From assembly GCA_002293455.1 (NCBI GenBank), contig DBDH01000099.1, positions 25,947-89,946 on the forward strand: a stretch of DNA of 64,000 nucleotides, in the 5' to 3' direction. Every line of letters starts with the position of its first letter. The first letter of the stretch is position 1. The stretch comes from Treponema sp. UBA937 (GTDB taxonomy: Bacteria > Spirochaetota > Spirochaetia > Treponematales > Breznakiellaceae). Both the position numbers and the translations under genes were made by a program. The notes under the pieces were generated by a model. That model was given only the letters and a program-made list of their open reading frames with translations. It made no database searches and had not been told where the DNA came from. Shown in pieces: positions 62,921 through 64,000 of the stretch.

Positions 62921-63847
62921 TTAATCAACATACTCAATCGGAAACACCATCCGGTCTTTGGAAAGAACGGTTTCGGGAAATATTTTCTCCGCTTCCTTGA
63001 GCATCTGCTTTAAATTATATTCGGTGTACCTTGGGCTGTAATGGATAAGGGCGAGTTTTTTCACTGCGGCTTCTTTTGCCAGATGAGCCGCCTGAACCGC
63101 CGTCATGTGTTTTTTCTCGATTGCGCTTTCCAGCAAATCGTGTTCAAACATGCCTTCACAGACAAAGAGATCGGAATCTTTCACTTCGGGAACAATTTCC
63201 GGGAAGGCAAGCGTATCGGTTACATAAGAAAACTTTCTTCCCGTTCGTGGAGTGCCCAGAACCTCTTCCGGCGATATTTCCTTCCCATCCGATGATAAGA
63301 CTTTTTCGCCGGCCTGCAGTTTTGACCAAAGCGGTCCGCGCGGCACTCCTAAGGCCTCGGCTTTTTCAGGATGAAACATTCCGGGACGGCCGTCTTCTTC
63401 AAAAGCGTAGCCTACGCAGGGTTTTGTGTGACGCAGCGGAAAAGCGCGGATATGAAACCCATCGCCTTCGTAAACAATACCGGGTTCATTAATCTCTTTT
63501 ACAATGATTTCATAATTGATATACATATCAAGGACTCTGCGGCTGCTTTCGATATATTCGGCAATGCGGGGCGGTCCCACAATCGTGAGGGGGTCGTCTC
63601 TGTCCACCTGGGATGAAAGCATGAGGATGCCGGGCAGCCCCGTCACGTGATCGGCATGAGTGTGGCTGACAAAAATGGCGGATATTTTTTTCCATTTCAG
63701 ATTCAATTTCCGCAGGGATACCTGGGTTCCTTCTCCGCCGTCAAACAGAAATAATTCACCTTCCCGGCGCAATAGTACGGATGTCAAATGCCGGTACGGA
63801 AGGGGAACCATCCCTCCGCACCCAAGAATAAAAGCTTCAAGATTCAT
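62921..63847 (-). CDS. rnz: Ribonuclease Z
   Basis: The 308-residue metallo-beta-lactamase fold enzyme begins MNLEAFILGCGGMVPLPYRHLTSV and has FVSHTHADHVTGLPGIL, the zinc-binding HxHxDH. Later come FSYVTDTLAFPEIVPE with a zinc aspartate and KLALIHYSPRYTE with a histidine. It removes the 3' trailer of tRNA precursors, creating the end for CCA addition; the tRNA-Met here lacks encoded CCA. Start ATG 63847. Upstream to 64000 no gene is visible. Confidence 0.92.
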   Translation of the reverse strand: MNLEAFILGCGGMVPLPYRHLTSVLLRREGELFLFDGGEGTQVSLRKLNLKWKKISAIFVSHTHADHVTGLPGILMLSSQVDRDDPLTIVGPPRIAEYIESSRRVLDMYINYEIIVKEINEPGIVYEGDGFHIRAFPLRHTKPCVGYAFEEDGRPGMFHPEKAEALGVPRGPLWSKLQAGEKVLSSDGKEISPEEVLGTPRTGRKFSYVTDTLAFPEIVPEVKDSDLFVCEGMFEHDLLESAIEKKHMTAVQAAHLAKEAAVKKLALIHYSPRYTEYNLKQMLKEAEKIFPETVLSKDRMVFPIEYVD

Positions 63848-64000
63848 GAGATGTAAAGTATACCATCAATCGGCGCGGCGCGGGAAGTGTTGTACTGCTC
63901 ATTCCGGCAATTAGCTATTGATTAACCGGACAGCAATCTCTGTACAGATCGATAATGATCCTCTGTGTAAATTACTTTGGTAACACTGATTTATGCATCG
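63848..64000. other. Window end, no gene recognised
   Basis: The last 153 bases hold no convincing frame on either strand. They should contain the rnz promoter (reverse strand). Confidence 0.5.

Noticed and set aside
1..64000. CRISPR array, rRNA, tmRNA or insertion sequence
   Set aside because: No regularly spaced repeats, no rRNA-like conserved stretches and no transposase motif were seen on reading both strands.

Overview
The window reads as chromosomal DNA of a Treponema-like spirochaete of moderate G+C content. The main evidence is the block tamB-like, bamA, skp/ompH, mutS (26209-36425), which matches the order I recall around tp0325-tp0328 of Treponema pallidum. A diderm cell with many exported lipoproteins and beta-barrels, and no visible LPS genes, fits as well. 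The split glycine cleavage system, ispG, and large accessory membrane operons suggest a larger-genome, gut or free-living treponeme rather than T. pallidum itself. The species assignment is inference; no rRNA is present.

Layout. 1-5159: a partial 23S rRNA methyltransferase, a lipase-type hydrolase, poly(A) polymerase, an outer-membrane beta-barrel and glycerol kinase. 5183-6563: a transglutaminase-like lipoprotein and a decayed antitoxin/PIN-toxin pair. 6626-11565: ispG, two TPR proteins, a small barrel, and a uracil phosphoribosyltransferase-like gene with a nested terminator/promoter/Shine-Dalgarno (SD) leader. 11569-21054: a 1623-residue outer-membrane protein, DUF503, two lipoproteins, a degenerate M28-like membrane protein and trmB. 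21067-25954: a Fic protein, a divergent NAD-dependent DNA ligase, hicBA and a thymidylate kinase whose P-loop lysine is replaced by threonine. 26209-36425: outer-membrane biogenesis and mismatch repair. 36495-40305: comF, a DUF454 membrane protein, an NrnA-type phosphoesterase, an M24 peptidase and a small periplasmic protein.

40626-45064 is a complete glycine cleavage operon gcvT-gcvH-gcvPA-gcvPB, with three perfect inverted repeats between gcvT and gcvH. 45116-52843 is a tightly overlapped eight-gene operon: two DUF5362-type proteins, RDD, SpoIIM-like, DUF4129-like, DUF4350-like, MoxR ATPase and DUF58. Nearly every junction is a 4- or 8-base overlap, so the products are probably made as one membrane complex; its function is not established. 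After a MATE transporter and an elongator tRNA-Met comes a reverse-strand Gld-type ABC system (ATPase, permease, GldG-like, DUF4340), split by an inserted hicA/DUF1902 toxin-antitoxin pair.

The right end (59504-62841) is accessory: a possible Cys-rich KTR remnant, a DUF4143 ATPase with an operator-like repeat and probably leaderless promoter, and a complete type II restriction-modification pair closely resembling HindIII. RNase Z closes the window. The best candidates for undescribed biology are the MoxR/DUF58/SpoIIM/RDD operon, the interrupted Gld-type ABC operon, the giant barrel at 11569-16440, the Gaa1-like membrane pseudo-peptidase, and the nested regulatory element at 9478-9537.
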